Below, piece after piece: positions 25,390-33,888 of a stretch of DNA of 64,000 bases (the stretch's first letter is position 1; each line of letters opens with the position of its first letter). Source of the DNA: an uncultured Bacteroidia bacterium (GTDB lineage: Bacteria; Bacteroidota; Bacteroidia; Bacteroidales; F082). The stretch covers positions 63,377 through 127,376 of the forward strand of contig CADCGK010000007.1 of the NCBI GenBank assembly GCA_902800965.1, read 5' to 3'. Position numbers and translations under genes: made by a program. Under the pieces are notes generated by a model. The model had not been told where the DNA came from and did not search any database. It was given only the letters and a program-made list of their open reading frames with translations.

Positions 25390-26576
25390 TCGTTCATTTG
25401 TTTAATCATCTCTGCAAACACCTTCTCTGTAGTCAAGTGCTCGCAATAGAATCTATAGCCGTTTTCGCCCATCTGTTTGCGAAGATCAGGATTGGCATAA
25501 AGCTTGTCGAACAAAGAATAAACTCTCTCCTTATCACTGCCCACAGCCCAATAGCCTGCCTTGGCCTGCTCTTCCACAATTTGGCCGTAGTCGTTGTTCG
25601 AGTTGATTAAAGCCAACATCGGTATCTTCAATGACATGTACGACAACGCCTTGGAAGGACAAGTGGGTGCCGCATTCTTTTCATGGATGGAAATCAATCC
25701 CAAATCAGCCGACTTTACAAATCGCAAGTAATCCTCACGCGGCATATAGTTCAAGAACAGGATATTGTTCAGCCCTTGGTCTTTGGCTAACTGTTGCAAA
25801 TAATCCTTTTTGATGCCTTTGCCGATGATTACGAAAACGATGTTGTCGTTTGGTAGATAGTGCTTCGCCAAATCAGCAATATTCTCTACCCTTTGACCTT
25901 GTCCGATATTTCCTCCAAATAAGACCAAAAACTTATCCTTAAGATTGTATTTCTCTCTCAAATCGGAAAAGTCCTCCTCAACGTAAGGCTGATAGTTCAT
26001 CCAGTTATAGAGCACCCGGCATTTTGTTGTGGAAGGTATGCTATGTTCTTTTTGAATGAAATCGATATTGGCTTGCGACATGCATCCCACCACATCGGCC
26101 AGATGATAACCCAAGTCGGAACGGCGGTAAAGATAGTCAATCATCCATTGCCTCTTAATTTCGCCCAAGCTTGCCGAACTCTGCGGATGAATATCACGAA
26201 GGATCATATAGAACTTAGCCCCGGTTCTTTTCTTCACCTTTTTCACGAAGTCAATCAACGTGATAGGAGGTGTAGGCATGATAATCCAATCAAAATTCTC
26301 GTTTTTGAGATATTTGTTGTAAGCCTTTTGATAGTAATACGGGCGTGTCGCCATCCCAAGACCTTTCTTAATCATATTTTTAACATAGAGAATTGGCATA
26401 GACTTCACGCGAAGTACCCTCATACCAAACTCCTCTTGAAATGTTGTGTGATCCATAGATCCTGCAATGACTGTAACTTTATGGCCGTTTTTTACAAATT
26501 CCAAAGCCAAATCCATATACATACCGCTGGATTTGAGATCCTTGGCTAATCCTAATAATGTGAAAAGGATGTTCAT
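25386..26576 (-). CDS. wbuB: Glycosyltransferase family 4 (WbuB-like, probable L-FucNAc transferase)
   Basis: 396 residues from ATG 26576 (frame open to 26609). GT-B fold: N-terminal MNILFTLLGLAKDLKSSGMY, Gly-rich FLVLFGGNIGQGQRVENIAD and the acceptor/donor segment CPSKALSYMSLKIPMLALIN, where Pro-Ser-Lys replaces the usual EA...G motif, a trait of WbuB-type enzymes. WbuB in E. coli O26 adds L-FucNAc; here fnlA, fnlB, fnlC and wbuC are all in the same locus, so the same activity is likely. It is one of only two complete GT-family transferases visible in the locus. The gene symbol is assigned by this context and could be changed by a proper phylogeny. Confidence 0.75.
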   Translation of the reverse strand: MNILFTLLGLAKDLKSSGMYMDLALEFVKNGHKVTVIAGSMDHTTFQEEFGMRVLRVKSMPILYVKNMIKKGLGMATRPYYYQKAYNKYLKNENFDWIIMPTPPITLIDFVKKVKKRTGAKFYMILRDIHPQSSASLGEIKRQWMIDYLYRRSDLGYHLADVVGCMSQANIDFIQKEHSIPSTTKCRVLYNWMNYQPYVEEDFSDLREKYNLKDKFLVLFGGNIGQGQRVENIADLAKHYLPNDNIVFVIIGKGIKKDYLQQLAKDQGLNNILFLNYMPREDYLRFVKSADLGLISIHEKNAAPTCPSKALSYMSLKIPMLALINSNNDYGQIVEEQAKAGYWAVGSDKERVYSLFDKLYANPDLRKQMGENGYRFYCEHLTTEKVFAEMIKQMNE

Positions 26577-26666
26577 AAACAATAATAGACTTTTATTTTG
26601 GATATCCAATCGGTGTCTTCTATGGTTTGGTTAGACACTGTGTGGAAGATGACTTATATGTTTTTT

Positions 26667-27878
26667 TCACTCAACAATCTGACTTAAATAATAAGCTGCA
26701 GCCTTTTCATCCGTCAATTCACATGCTGTTTTTACGGCGGCATCAGAAATTTTTTGCAATTCATCTGTCGGTATTTGTCTGAGACGGGTAATTATCGATG
26801 CCAATTCATCTGCGTTTCCGGCTTCACAAAGGAAACCATTTACCCCGTCTTGGATAATACCGTCAAAGCCTTCCTTACGCGAGGCTATGGTAATGCATCC
26901 GCGTGCCATGGCTTCCAAATACACCAAACCAAAGGCTTCATTTCTCGAAATCATGATAAACACATCGCTTTCATCCATTTGCCGCACCACCTCATCACGC
27001 TCCTGACGTCCCAACAAATGAACTCTATCACTAATGCGCAAATTGTTGGCAACCATTTTAATTTTTTCAGCCTCCTCCCCTTTGCCAATATAGGTCATTG
27101 TAAAAACATCCTCTCCGAATGATTGTTTTAAAGCTGCGACAATCTCAGCTGGATATTTCCTGCCAATCAAGGTGCCAACATAAATGAAATGATGAATGTC
27201 TTTGAATACCTTTCTATGATTTGCATCCACATATTTCGAAGGAATGCCAGAATAGCACATAAACGAAGGTTTGACGTACTTTGGTTCCGTTTCAAATCTT
27301 TGTTTGATATATGCCGATCTGTATCCTATCTTGTCTATGGCCTTAAGACATTTATCTGCATCCTTTCCAAACAATTCAAAATGAGCTCCGCCATGAGCGA
27401 TATAAACTGTACGACAATTGTAGGCCCTTTTCAACTCCATCATTATTGGCACCGATGGATTTGCCCAATGAGCAACAATCACATCTGGGGTAAAGCCGTT
27501 TTCTTCACAATAGGTCCTTGTAAGACGAACCGCCTTCTGTATCTCCTTGCTTGAAAAACTTCCATGAGGTTTGGTTTTCCTTAAAGGAACCCGAAACACA
27601 TTCACCCCTTCCAGTTCGTATGTGCGCTGCGGCAAAGGTTTATCGCCTATAACGAAACCTGCTTTTGACGAAATCCTTTCCTTTAATAGTCGAGCAATCC
27701 AATAGGCGAAGTTGGGGAAACGTGACACAACATTCACCACCCTTACCTCATTGCCGTTTTTTACCCACTCGCGAGTAAAATAATGTACTATAGGCGTCCA
27801 TTCCTTGGGGACATCATCAGCAGGATAGATGGAAGTAAGTACTAATACCTTATATCCTAAAGGAGAAGCCGCCATCAT
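26667..27878 (-). CDS. Glycosyltransferase family 4
   Basis: 403 residues. GT-B fold with N-terminal KVLVLTSIYPADDVPKEW and C-terminal donor motif FIMISRNEAFGLVYLEAMAR followed by GCITIASRKEGFDGIIQDGVN (the E-x7-E retaining GT4 motif). It transfers an activated sugar to the lipid-linked repeat unit at the inner membrane. The ATG overlaps the stop codon of a 43-residue stub (27875-28006). The first seven residues MMAASPL are atypical, consistent with a start created by recombination at this junction. The 90 bp after it (26577-26666) hold nothing recognised. Confidence 0.88.
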   Translation of the reverse strand: MMAASPLGYKVLVLTSIYPADDVPKEWTPIVHYFTREWVKNGNEVRVVNVVSRFPNFAYWIARLLKERISSKAGFVIGDKPLPQRTYELEGVNVFRVPLRKTKPHGSFSSKEIQKAVRLTRTYCEENGFTPDVIVAHWANPSVPIMMELKRAYNCRTVYIAHGGAHFELFGKDADKCLKAIDKIGYRSAYIKQRFETEPKYVKPSFMCYSGIPSKYVDANHRKVFKDIHHFIYVGTLIGRKYPAEIVAALKQSFGEDVFTMTYIGKGEEAEKIKMVANNLRISDRVHLLGRQERDEVVRQMDESDVFIMISRNEAFGLVYLEAMARGCITIASRKEGFDGIIQDGVNGFLCEAGNADELASIITRLRQIPTDELQKISDAAVKTACELTDEKAAAYYLSQIVE

Positions 27879-28006
27879 GCTGCCCTCCTTTGCAGTGAAT
27901 CTCCAAAACAGAAATCACACGGCAACTCCCCATCCTTCAACAACCAAATATTCTTACGGTAGTGGATGGAACTGCGATTGAAGAAACAGATTTTATGTGT
28001 GGTCAT
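27875..28006 (-). pseudogene. Truncated glycosyltransferase stub (43 residues)
   Basis: ATG at 28006 directly abuts the TAA of the TupA-like gene, and the frame reads KICFFNRSSIHYRKNIW, LLKDGELPCDFCFGDS, then LQRRAA and TGA. The CFFNR-S-IHYRK and CDFxFGD pattern resembles the start of glycosyltransferases found in Bacteroides capsule loci; the rest of the gene is missing. The stop overlaps the ATG of the following GT4, so the stub may now act as a coupled leader. Too short to be an enzyme. Confidence 0.65.
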
Positions 28007-28888
28007 TTACTTAATATTTAGTTTATCTCTATATATCTTCCCCATCTCGTCCAAAGCCTTCTGTGTCCAACGATGGAAGATGCAGCCACTTGGAGTTAGA
28101 GTTATCTCTCCAAACCAAATGCGCGAGCCATTGCTGTATAGATCCACCCTAACCAAATCCATGCCTTCTGCCAATTGCTCTGCAACTCGTATCATTTCCT
28201 CAAGGTTTTCGGGCTGAGGCAGTAATTCGGTCGCCGTGGAATTGCCACGATAGTATTCTCGTATGGGCTGCCAATCCGTTGTATAGGGCAGGTAAGACCC
28301 GTGTCCTTGTTCACGTCCGCTCACACCGAGTATGCAATGAACTTTACCATGAATGCACATAAACTTGTAATCCACAGGAAAACCGCCAGTGCCATCATCA
28401 ATAAACTCCTCACAAACAAACTTCTTGGGAATGAGGTTGTATTGCCGTTCAGCAACACTATATTGCCCAGGTTTTAACCATGCACGAACCTTTTCCCTAC
28501 ATTCCTCTTTATTCAACTTCGATTTGTCTGTACAAATGATGTTGCGCCCAGCACCAAAGTTGGCTTTAAGAGCAAACCGGTCAGGTAACACGTCGAAATC
28601 AATCTCATCGGCCGTTTCATATACGGCAATCAAAGGGGTTAGGATATTGTCAAGTCCTTTTTCAGTTACATATTTCCTTACCTCATACTTATCTGCCAGA
28701 TATGATAACTCGTTCACCTTGCCATCAAGCACACGTTTGATCCAAATCTCCGACAAGTCCTTGGGATGCTTCAAATTGGGCAAACGATGCCTATTGTGCA
28801 AATAGGAAACAACAAAAGAAAGCTTTCCGTTAGAACTATTTCTTCCCACCAAAGAAAGAACTTTTTGTTTAAATCTTAAAGTGTTCAT
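28007..28888 (-). CDS. TupA-like ATP-grasp protein
   Basis: 293 residues. Matches the teichuronopeptide-synthesis TupA-like ATP-grasp family: WIKRVLDGKVNELSYLADKY, LKANFGAGRNIICTDKSKL, FVCEEFIDDGTGGFPVDYKF and VRVDLYSNGSRIWFGEITLT (metal-ligand region). The family ligates amino acids or peptides to uronic acids, or acts as a GT-like partner; it is frequent in Bacteroidetes and Firmicutes polysaccharide loci. With a UDP-glucose dehydrogenase supplying uronic acid in the same locus, amide decoration of a uronate is a plausible role. It follows the flippase gene by 1 bp. Confidence 0.85.
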   Translation of the reverse strand: MNTLRFKQKVLSLVGRNSSNGKLSFVVSYLHNRHRLPNLKHPKDLSEIWIKRVLDGKVNELSYLADKYEVRKYVTEKGLDNILTPLIAVYETADEIDFDVLPDRFALKANFGAGRNIICTDKSKLNKEECREKVRAWLKPGQYSVAERQYNLIPKKFVCEEFIDDGTGGFPVDYKFMCIHGKVHCILGVSGREQGHGSYLPYTTDWQPIREYYRGNSTATELLPQPENLEEMIRVAEQLAEGMDLVRVDLYSNGSRIWFGEITLTPSGCIFHRWTQKALDEMGKIYRDKLNIK

Positions 28889-28889
28889 G

Positions 28890-30428
28890 TCAATGAATCA
28901 AATGCAACTTTTTCAATACAGGCTTACAAGTATTCTTTTCCTCCTCGTTGAAACCAAAAAACCACATCAGCAACAAAAATATGATGCTGAAGATAGTTGT
29001 TTTCAATAAGAAGATAGGAATGGTGTAATGTTTCCATAACAATAGCGGAGAAGACAATAATGCTGACAAGAGTAAGCAGACCCAAGTCTTACTCACAATC
29101 TCCTTGAACATACGCCCCACTTCCAATTGCAAGCCTTTTGCATAATAGATATTCAAGATGATGGCATAACCTATCAAGAAAGACATTGCCGTGCCTATTG
29201 GACAACCAATCGGACCAAAAAATTTGACCAATATGACTGAAACGATGATATTAATCACACACATTCCTGCCAATATCAGCGACCGATATAATCGTTTGTC
29301 GTAAGCATTAAGAATACTGATGCATACGGTTTGGACAAGCGGCACCATATTAAAGGGAAGGATGACCATCATGATAATCCATGTAAAGACTACTTGATTA
29401 TGTGTCAATTTATGGCCAACCCATAAATGCAAGAAATCCAGCCCGAAAAATGCCAAACCATACAATAATAAGCCACACATCATAAACTGCCATCGCCCTA
29501 CCCGTATCACCAAGTCAGTAAGTTGGCTCTTTGACGCACCATGAACCACCATTCTAGTCACTTGAGGCTGAAATAGTCCAGAAATAACCGTTGGAAGGGT
29601 GTTGAACAAAGTGATGATCGAAGCAGCAATGGAATAAACAGTTACATCCACTTTGGTACACATGATACCAAGAATGGTCTTGTCAACAGACGAGTTGACG
29701 AAACCCACCACCGATTGCAACAACATGGCCAGCATTAAACCAATAGCCGGCTTGACAATGACAAAATCCCATCTATGATAATGTATCCTGAAATGCAGTT
29801 GCTTGAAAACATACCACACGTTAATCATTGTCAGCAAAACTATCACAATGGTATTGGACAACACGATACCAACAGCGCCAAAACCGAGCATCACAAAAAG
29901 GATGTTGGCGGCAAACGAAACTATCAGCTTGATTAAACCCGTTAATCGCAAGAAAACAAAACGCTCATGGGCTCCAATAATCCCAACAAAATAATGGTCA
30001 ACCACGGTAAACACAAACTGAATTACCATGAGATTAAACATCTGATGCGACTTAACGTAGTCGCTCGTGCTGAGATTTTTGAAGATGTTTTCAATGTTGA
30101 AATTTAATATCTCGCCAGTTCCGAAAACCAACAAGGAGATAATAATTGCAAAGATGCCAATAAGAGCTGCAAAGTTTTCCTCTCCCACCTTATCTTTCCG
30201 AGCCCGGTACTCAGAAATATATCTCACCATCACCGTTCCAATACCCAAATCGAGAATCATAATGTAGTGACCCACGGAATAAACCATTTGGTATAATCCA
30301 TATTCATCTACACCAAGATATTTCAATAATATCGGGGTAAGGAAAATGGCAACTATCGTACTTAGCGCTTGGTTGAAATAAGATAAAAGCGCTGCGGTTT
30401 TCTTGGATGTGCTATGAATAAAACCCAT
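28890..30428 (-). CDS. wzx: Oligosaccharide repeat-unit flippase (Wzx-like, MOP superfamily)
   Basis: 512 residues with about 14 membrane helices and the N-terminal pattern of polysaccharide exporters (TAALLSYFNQALSTIVAIFL, ILKYLGVDEYGLYQMVYSVG). It moves undecaprenyl-linked repeat units from the inner to the outer face of the cytoplasmic membrane, where the Wzy polymerase at 31582-32787 acts. Length is slightly above the usual 420-480 of Wzx, due to a longer C-terminal part. Its AT-rich character matches neighbours. Function by family; the specific sugar cannot be told. Confidence 0.88.
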   Translation of the reverse strand: MGFIHSTSKKTAALLSYFNQALSTIVAIFLTPILLKYLGVDEYGLYQMVYSVGHYIMILDLGIGTVMVRYISEYRARKDKVGEENFAALIGIFAIIISLLVFGTGEILNFNIENIFKNLSTSDYVKSHQMFNLMVIQFVFTVVDHYFVGIIGAHERFVFLRLTGLIKLIVSFAANILFVMLGFGAVGIVLSNTIVIVLLTMINVWYVFKQLHFRIHYHRWDFVIVKPAIGLMLAMLLQSVVGFVNSSVDKTILGIMCTKVDVTVYSIAASIITLFNTLPTVISGLFQPQVTRMVVHGASKSQLTDLVIRVGRWQFMMCGLLLYGLAFFGLDFLHLWVGHKLTHNQVVFTWIIMMVILPFNMVPLVQTVCISILNAYDKRLYRSLILAGMCVINIIVSVILVKFFGPIGCPIGTAMSFLIGYAIILNIYYAKGLQLEVGRMFKEIVSKTWVCLLLSALLSSPLLLWKHYTIPIFLLKTTIFSIIFLLLMWFFGFNEEEKNTCKPVLKKLHLIH

Positions 30429-30440
30429 AATCCGAAGAAA

Positions 30441-31610
30441 TTATCCTATTCTCAGTTTCTTGGCTATTTTACGAATCTCGAATTTAATTCTGTTTTTACG
30501 GGAATTGCTAAAATACTGACTTGCAACACCTCTGTAACCATGTTTGATGTATGTTTCCCAAAAAACATCACATTTGACATTTGGCTTCGATGGTGCAGTA
30601 GAAATGCGAAACATCACAGATTCTGCAGGGTATTCCCTCACTTGGCAATTCTCCGTTGCTTTTTTCACCAAATCCAGTCCCTTTTCGGAATGTGTCAACA
30701 CCAAAGAAACGCCCTCTCGATCCTTTTCCCCTGTAAGTTTCTCAATTCCCCAAAAATCGGCAATAGTAATATCAGAGGGGCGATGAAAACTACGATAAGG
30801 ACACTGATGGCACGATGAGCGAAGAGACAAATTGTTAACAAAAAAGTTATAATAAATTTGGTTAATCCATTTCGTTTTGGTTTTACCATTAGAGAGATTA
30901 TTATTATTATTATAACTATCCCAGCCGTATGTCTTGTTTCGGAAGGAAAAGCCAACCGAAGAGCTCTTATAGTATTTGTTTAGATAATCGATGTGTTCCT
31001 TGAACATCTTGTTATTGGGAACGCCATGACACAGAAAGTCAACCACAATCAAGTTGTCATAATCTTTCCCAAGAAAAGAACAAAGTGCAGCACATTGGCA
31101 AGGGGTACCTGTGAAAAGGACCACCCTCCCTAGTGAAAGCAGCGATTTGACCTGTTTCCAAATCCCTTGCGTATTACTTTGCACATATTTTGAGCCACGC
31201 ATTTTGTCTCTACCAGTTTTGTCCTCGGCAATCACATGGCGAATTGTAAAGTCATCATCCATAACAGAACCTACCACACATCCAGAACGACCTAGAACCA
31301 CATCTGACAGCGCCGTAAATGCACCACCTGAGGTACTGTTCTTCAACACATCCTTATCATTGACGACCAATGAAAAAGCTCTTTCTATATTAGATTTGGT
31401 TTGCTTAGGCTTTTTGAAATCACATACTTTCAAACATAGTCCGCAATTGACGCAATTTTCATCATTAATGCTCGGCATGATGAACCCCTTCTCATTTTCG
31501 GTCATCAAAATGGCACTTTGTGGACAAATACTTTCGCATGCAAGGCAGCCACAACATTTACTTTCATCTATCGAATCAATCCTATTCATCCTGTTGTTGT
31601 GAATATTCAT
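30441..31610 (-). CDS. Coenzyme F420 hydrogenase/dehydrogenase beta-subunit-like Fe-S protein
   Basis: 389 residues. The N-terminus carries two 4Fe-4S clusters: CCGCLACESICPQSAI and CVNCGLCLKVCDF. It continues with STSGGAFTALSDVVL, FTGTPCQCAALCSFL and FLCHGVPNNKMF of the FrhB-N/FrhB-C domains. In Bacteroidetes such genes stand next to polysaccharide pyruvyl transferases (here 32787-33860) and probably act in glycan modification by a redox step, but the reaction is unproven. F420 itself is not expected in this organism, so the name describes fold only. Its start overlaps the Wzy gene by 29 bp. Confidence 0.87.
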   Translation of the reverse strand: MNIHNNRMNRIDSIDESKCCGCLACESICPQSAILMTENEKGFIMPSINDENCVNCGLCLKVCDFKKPKQTKSNIERAFSLVVNDKDVLKNSTSGGAFTALSDVVLGRSGCVVGSVMDDDFTIRHVIAEDKTGRDKMRGSKYVQSNTQGIWKQVKSLLSLGRVVLFTGTPCQCAALCSFLGKDYDNLIVVDFLCHGVPNNKMFKEHIDYLNKYYKSSSVGFSFRNKTYGWDSYNNNNNLSNGKTKTKWINQIYYNFFVNNLSLRSSCHQCPYRSFHRPSDITIADFWGIEKLTGEKDREGVSLVLTHSEKGLDLVKKATENCQVREYPAESVMFRISTAPSKPNVKCDVFWETYIKHGYRGVASQYFSNSRKNRIKFEIRKIAKKLRIG

Positions 31611-32787
31611 TTGTTTTAAATTTATACCAATCTGCCAAAATCAATCCTTGACAAATTGAGCTAGAAGTGATATGCGTACAATCAACTGCATAAAAAGAAA
31701 ACATGGACATACATAAAGCCACTATCACTGAACATGCAAATTCTCTTGCATAAACATATTTCCTTTTATACATTCTCAAAACCTCTTTGATCAAAAACAC
31801 ATAAAATGCCACATACAATACAAAAGCAAACAACCCATAATCATACAAAAATTCAAGAAAATCGTTATGCGCATGTCCTCCAACAAGCCTAGTAACCGAT
31901 CCATCACCATGTCCAAAAAGCATTTGTAAAATATTTGAATCGATGCTAAACGCATTTAAAATGGCGCCCCATCTCTCAGTGCGTCCACTACCACCATCAT
32001 CCCCTAACTTTTCCATACGATAAAAGATATTCAAATCATATTGCCCCACCATCCTCACAACAACATAATACACCAAGATTAATGCAAATGAAAAAACCAA
32101 AATGCGCAATACAATATTTGTTTTTTTCCCGTTTCTTTGACTGCCAGCAAAAAAGAAATACACTACTAACATTAATACTACCGCAACAAGAGCACCTCTT
32201 TTACTAGACATCACGACAACTATAAAAGCCAACAAAAACGGAACTATTTTAAACTTCTGAGGAGTATAAAGTAAAACTATGGGAAGAAGACCAACTAAAT
32301 AATAGACATCAGCGACGGCACCATTAGAATCAATGATTGACAAATTATAAGCTCTCCATTTTGTGAACATCCAATAAAACAGTACTAGAAAGGTAATTCC
32401 CAACACCCATGGATATTGTCGAATATTCGCCTTATACCCGATTGTGTAGAATGTCAACAACGACATAACTCCATAAGGGATCACCAAAAAGCGGAAAATG
32501 TGTGGGATGTCAAAATCACTCCCCAAAAAAGGAAAAAGCGACAAAAACCAAATATACAAAAAGAAAAACAAATATGTTTTTATACAATGCAACGACATAA
32601 ATGTTTTCGATTTTGAGAAAATACACAAAACTCCCGTTCCAACAAGAAAAACTTGGATTACATTCCAAATCCCACCTTGTTGCTCGGTTTGGTATAACAG
32701 TCCACGCCACACCTTCAACAAAACCAATGCCGCTGCAAGAAACAGAAGCAAAAGATACCCAATATTCCTTTGATATTTGATGTGCAT
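31582..32787 (-). CDS. O-antigen/capsule polymerase-like membrane protein (Wzy/O-antigen ligase family)
   Basis: 401 residues with about 10-12 membrane helices and a periplasmic loop containing EKLGDDGGSGRTERWGAILN and VTRLVGGHAHNDFLEFLYDY, the latter with the H-A-H-N-x-(F/Y)-L-E signature of the Wzy_C/WaaL (PF04932) family. It would polymerise repeat units on undecaprenyl pyrophosphate, or ligate the chain to lipid A. It overlaps both neighbours. Wzy and WaaL cannot be separated by sequence; the presence of Wzx in the same locus favours polymerase. Confidence 0.83.
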   Translation of the reverse strand: MHIKYQRNIGYLLLLFLAAALVLLKVWRGLLYQTEQQGGIWNVIQVFLVGTGVLCIFSKSKTFMSLHCIKTYLFFFLYIWFLSLFPFLGSDFDIPHIFRFLVIPYGVMSLLTFYTIGYKANIRQYPWVLGITFLVLFYWMFTKWRAYNLSIIDSNGAVADVYYLVGLLPIVLLYTPQKFKIVPFLLAFIVVVMSSKRGALVAVVLMLVVYFFFAGSQRNGKKTNIVLRILVFSFALILVYYVVVRMVGQYDLNIFYRMEKLGDDGGSGRTERWGAILNAFSIDSNILQMLFGHGDGSVTRLVGGHAHNDFLEFLYDYGLFAFVLYVAFYVFLIKEVLRMYKRKYVYAREFACSVIVALCMSMFSFYAVDCTHITSSSICQGLILADWYKFKTNEYSQQQDE

Positions 32788-33860
32788 TAATCCAACATTT
32801 TGTGTAAATAATCCAATGAGATAGCAATATATTTATCTTTTATCTCATTCAAACTGTATATTCTTGATGAATCATACTTAACTATCGCCTTCTTATCATC
32901 TTGATGGATAATGAAATCATCTAATTGGAAAAGTTGCATTACCTCTTTTAAACGATTCGCTCTAGCCTTTTTTATCAATGCATAAACAGGTTTGCCGAAA
33001 ACTAGTCCCATCGCCACTCCATGAAACGACGCACTTACAATATAAGCAGCTTGGTTGTAAAAACCCAAAAATTCCTCAATTGAAACATCATGAAACGAAT
33101 AATCAGCCTTCATCCAGCGAATGGGGCCATTGCAAATGGAAACAACAGGATAACCCGTTTCCTTTTTCAATTGATAGGCCACTTCCTCCATACGTTTATT
33201 GCTTTGCACCTGATAGCACAAAATACAAGGTCCCTTAAGACGAGGTTCTATGGCGAGTTCCATCCATTGCTCTTTCGACAAAAGAAAGACCGGATCAAGC
33301 ACCCTTTCGACCTGATAAGGAGTAAAACTTTCAATATACTCTTTGGCGGATTGTTCCCTGACAGAAATGCCCTTAAATCCAGCTAAAGCATCTTTCAATC
33401 TCTGTTTCTGCTCGTCAGAATAGCGCAACTCTTCCATACTGGCAGCATAGCTGAAACGAATGGCAGATTCTTTTCCAAACTTCAACAATCTGGAATCAAT
33501 AAATTTCGGAACCGTTACGAAGTTCCACACTTGGTCACTACCCGTAATCAAGCAATCCACATCAGGAGGATCGTTTCTTAAATCTTCCATTGAAGTGTAG
33601 GGCCTTGTCAATTGTAGTTTGTATTTATGGAAATCAGCAAAATACTTAGCCAACACTTTTCTTTCTTTCCGCCTTAACCATGACAAGTATCTAAGATACA
33701 AATCTCTGACGGACTTGATCTTTTTCTTACCACTACTTGTTTTCGTTTCCAAAACAAGATTTTCATGTCCTAAAGACAATATGGTTTGCTGCAAGGCGTA
33801 CGTCTGTAGCACAGCACCATAATTGGTAGTATGATGAAATGTAACCGTTAGTGTTTTCAT
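32787..33860 (-). CDS. Polysaccharide pyruvyl transferase family protein
   Basis: 357 residues. GT-B-like pyruvyl transferase (PF04230): N-terminal TVTFHHTTNYGAVLQTYALQ, CLITGSDQVWNFVTVPKF, RFSYAASMEELRYSDEQ and the C-terminal YIVSASFHGVAMGLVFGKPV, typical of the family. It adds a ketal pyruvate from phosphoenolpyruvate to a sugar, introducing a negative charge. Its partner Fe-S protein is encoded two genes downstream. It shares one base with the Wzy gene (stop/start overlap), so expression is coupled. Confidence 0.88.
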   Translation of the reverse strand: MKTLTVTFHHTTNYGAVLQTYALQQTILSLGHENLVLETKTSSGKKKIKSVRDLYLRYLSWLRRKERKVLAKYFADFHKYKLQLTRPYTSMEDLRNDPPDVDCLITGSDQVWNFVTVPKFIDSRLLKFGKESAIRFSYAASMEELRYSDEQKQRLKDALAGFKGISVREQSAKEYIESFTPYQVERVLDPVFLLSKEQWMELAIEPRLKGPCILCYQVQSNKRMEEVAYQLKKETGYPVVSICNGPIRWMKADYSFHDVSIEEFLGFYNQAAYIVSASFHGVAMGLVFGKPVYALIKKARANRLKEVMQLFQLDDFIIHQDDKKAIVKYDSSRIYSLNEIKDKYIAISLDYLHKMLD

Positions 33861-33888
33861 GTTTGTTCGTTTATATTTTCAAAATATA

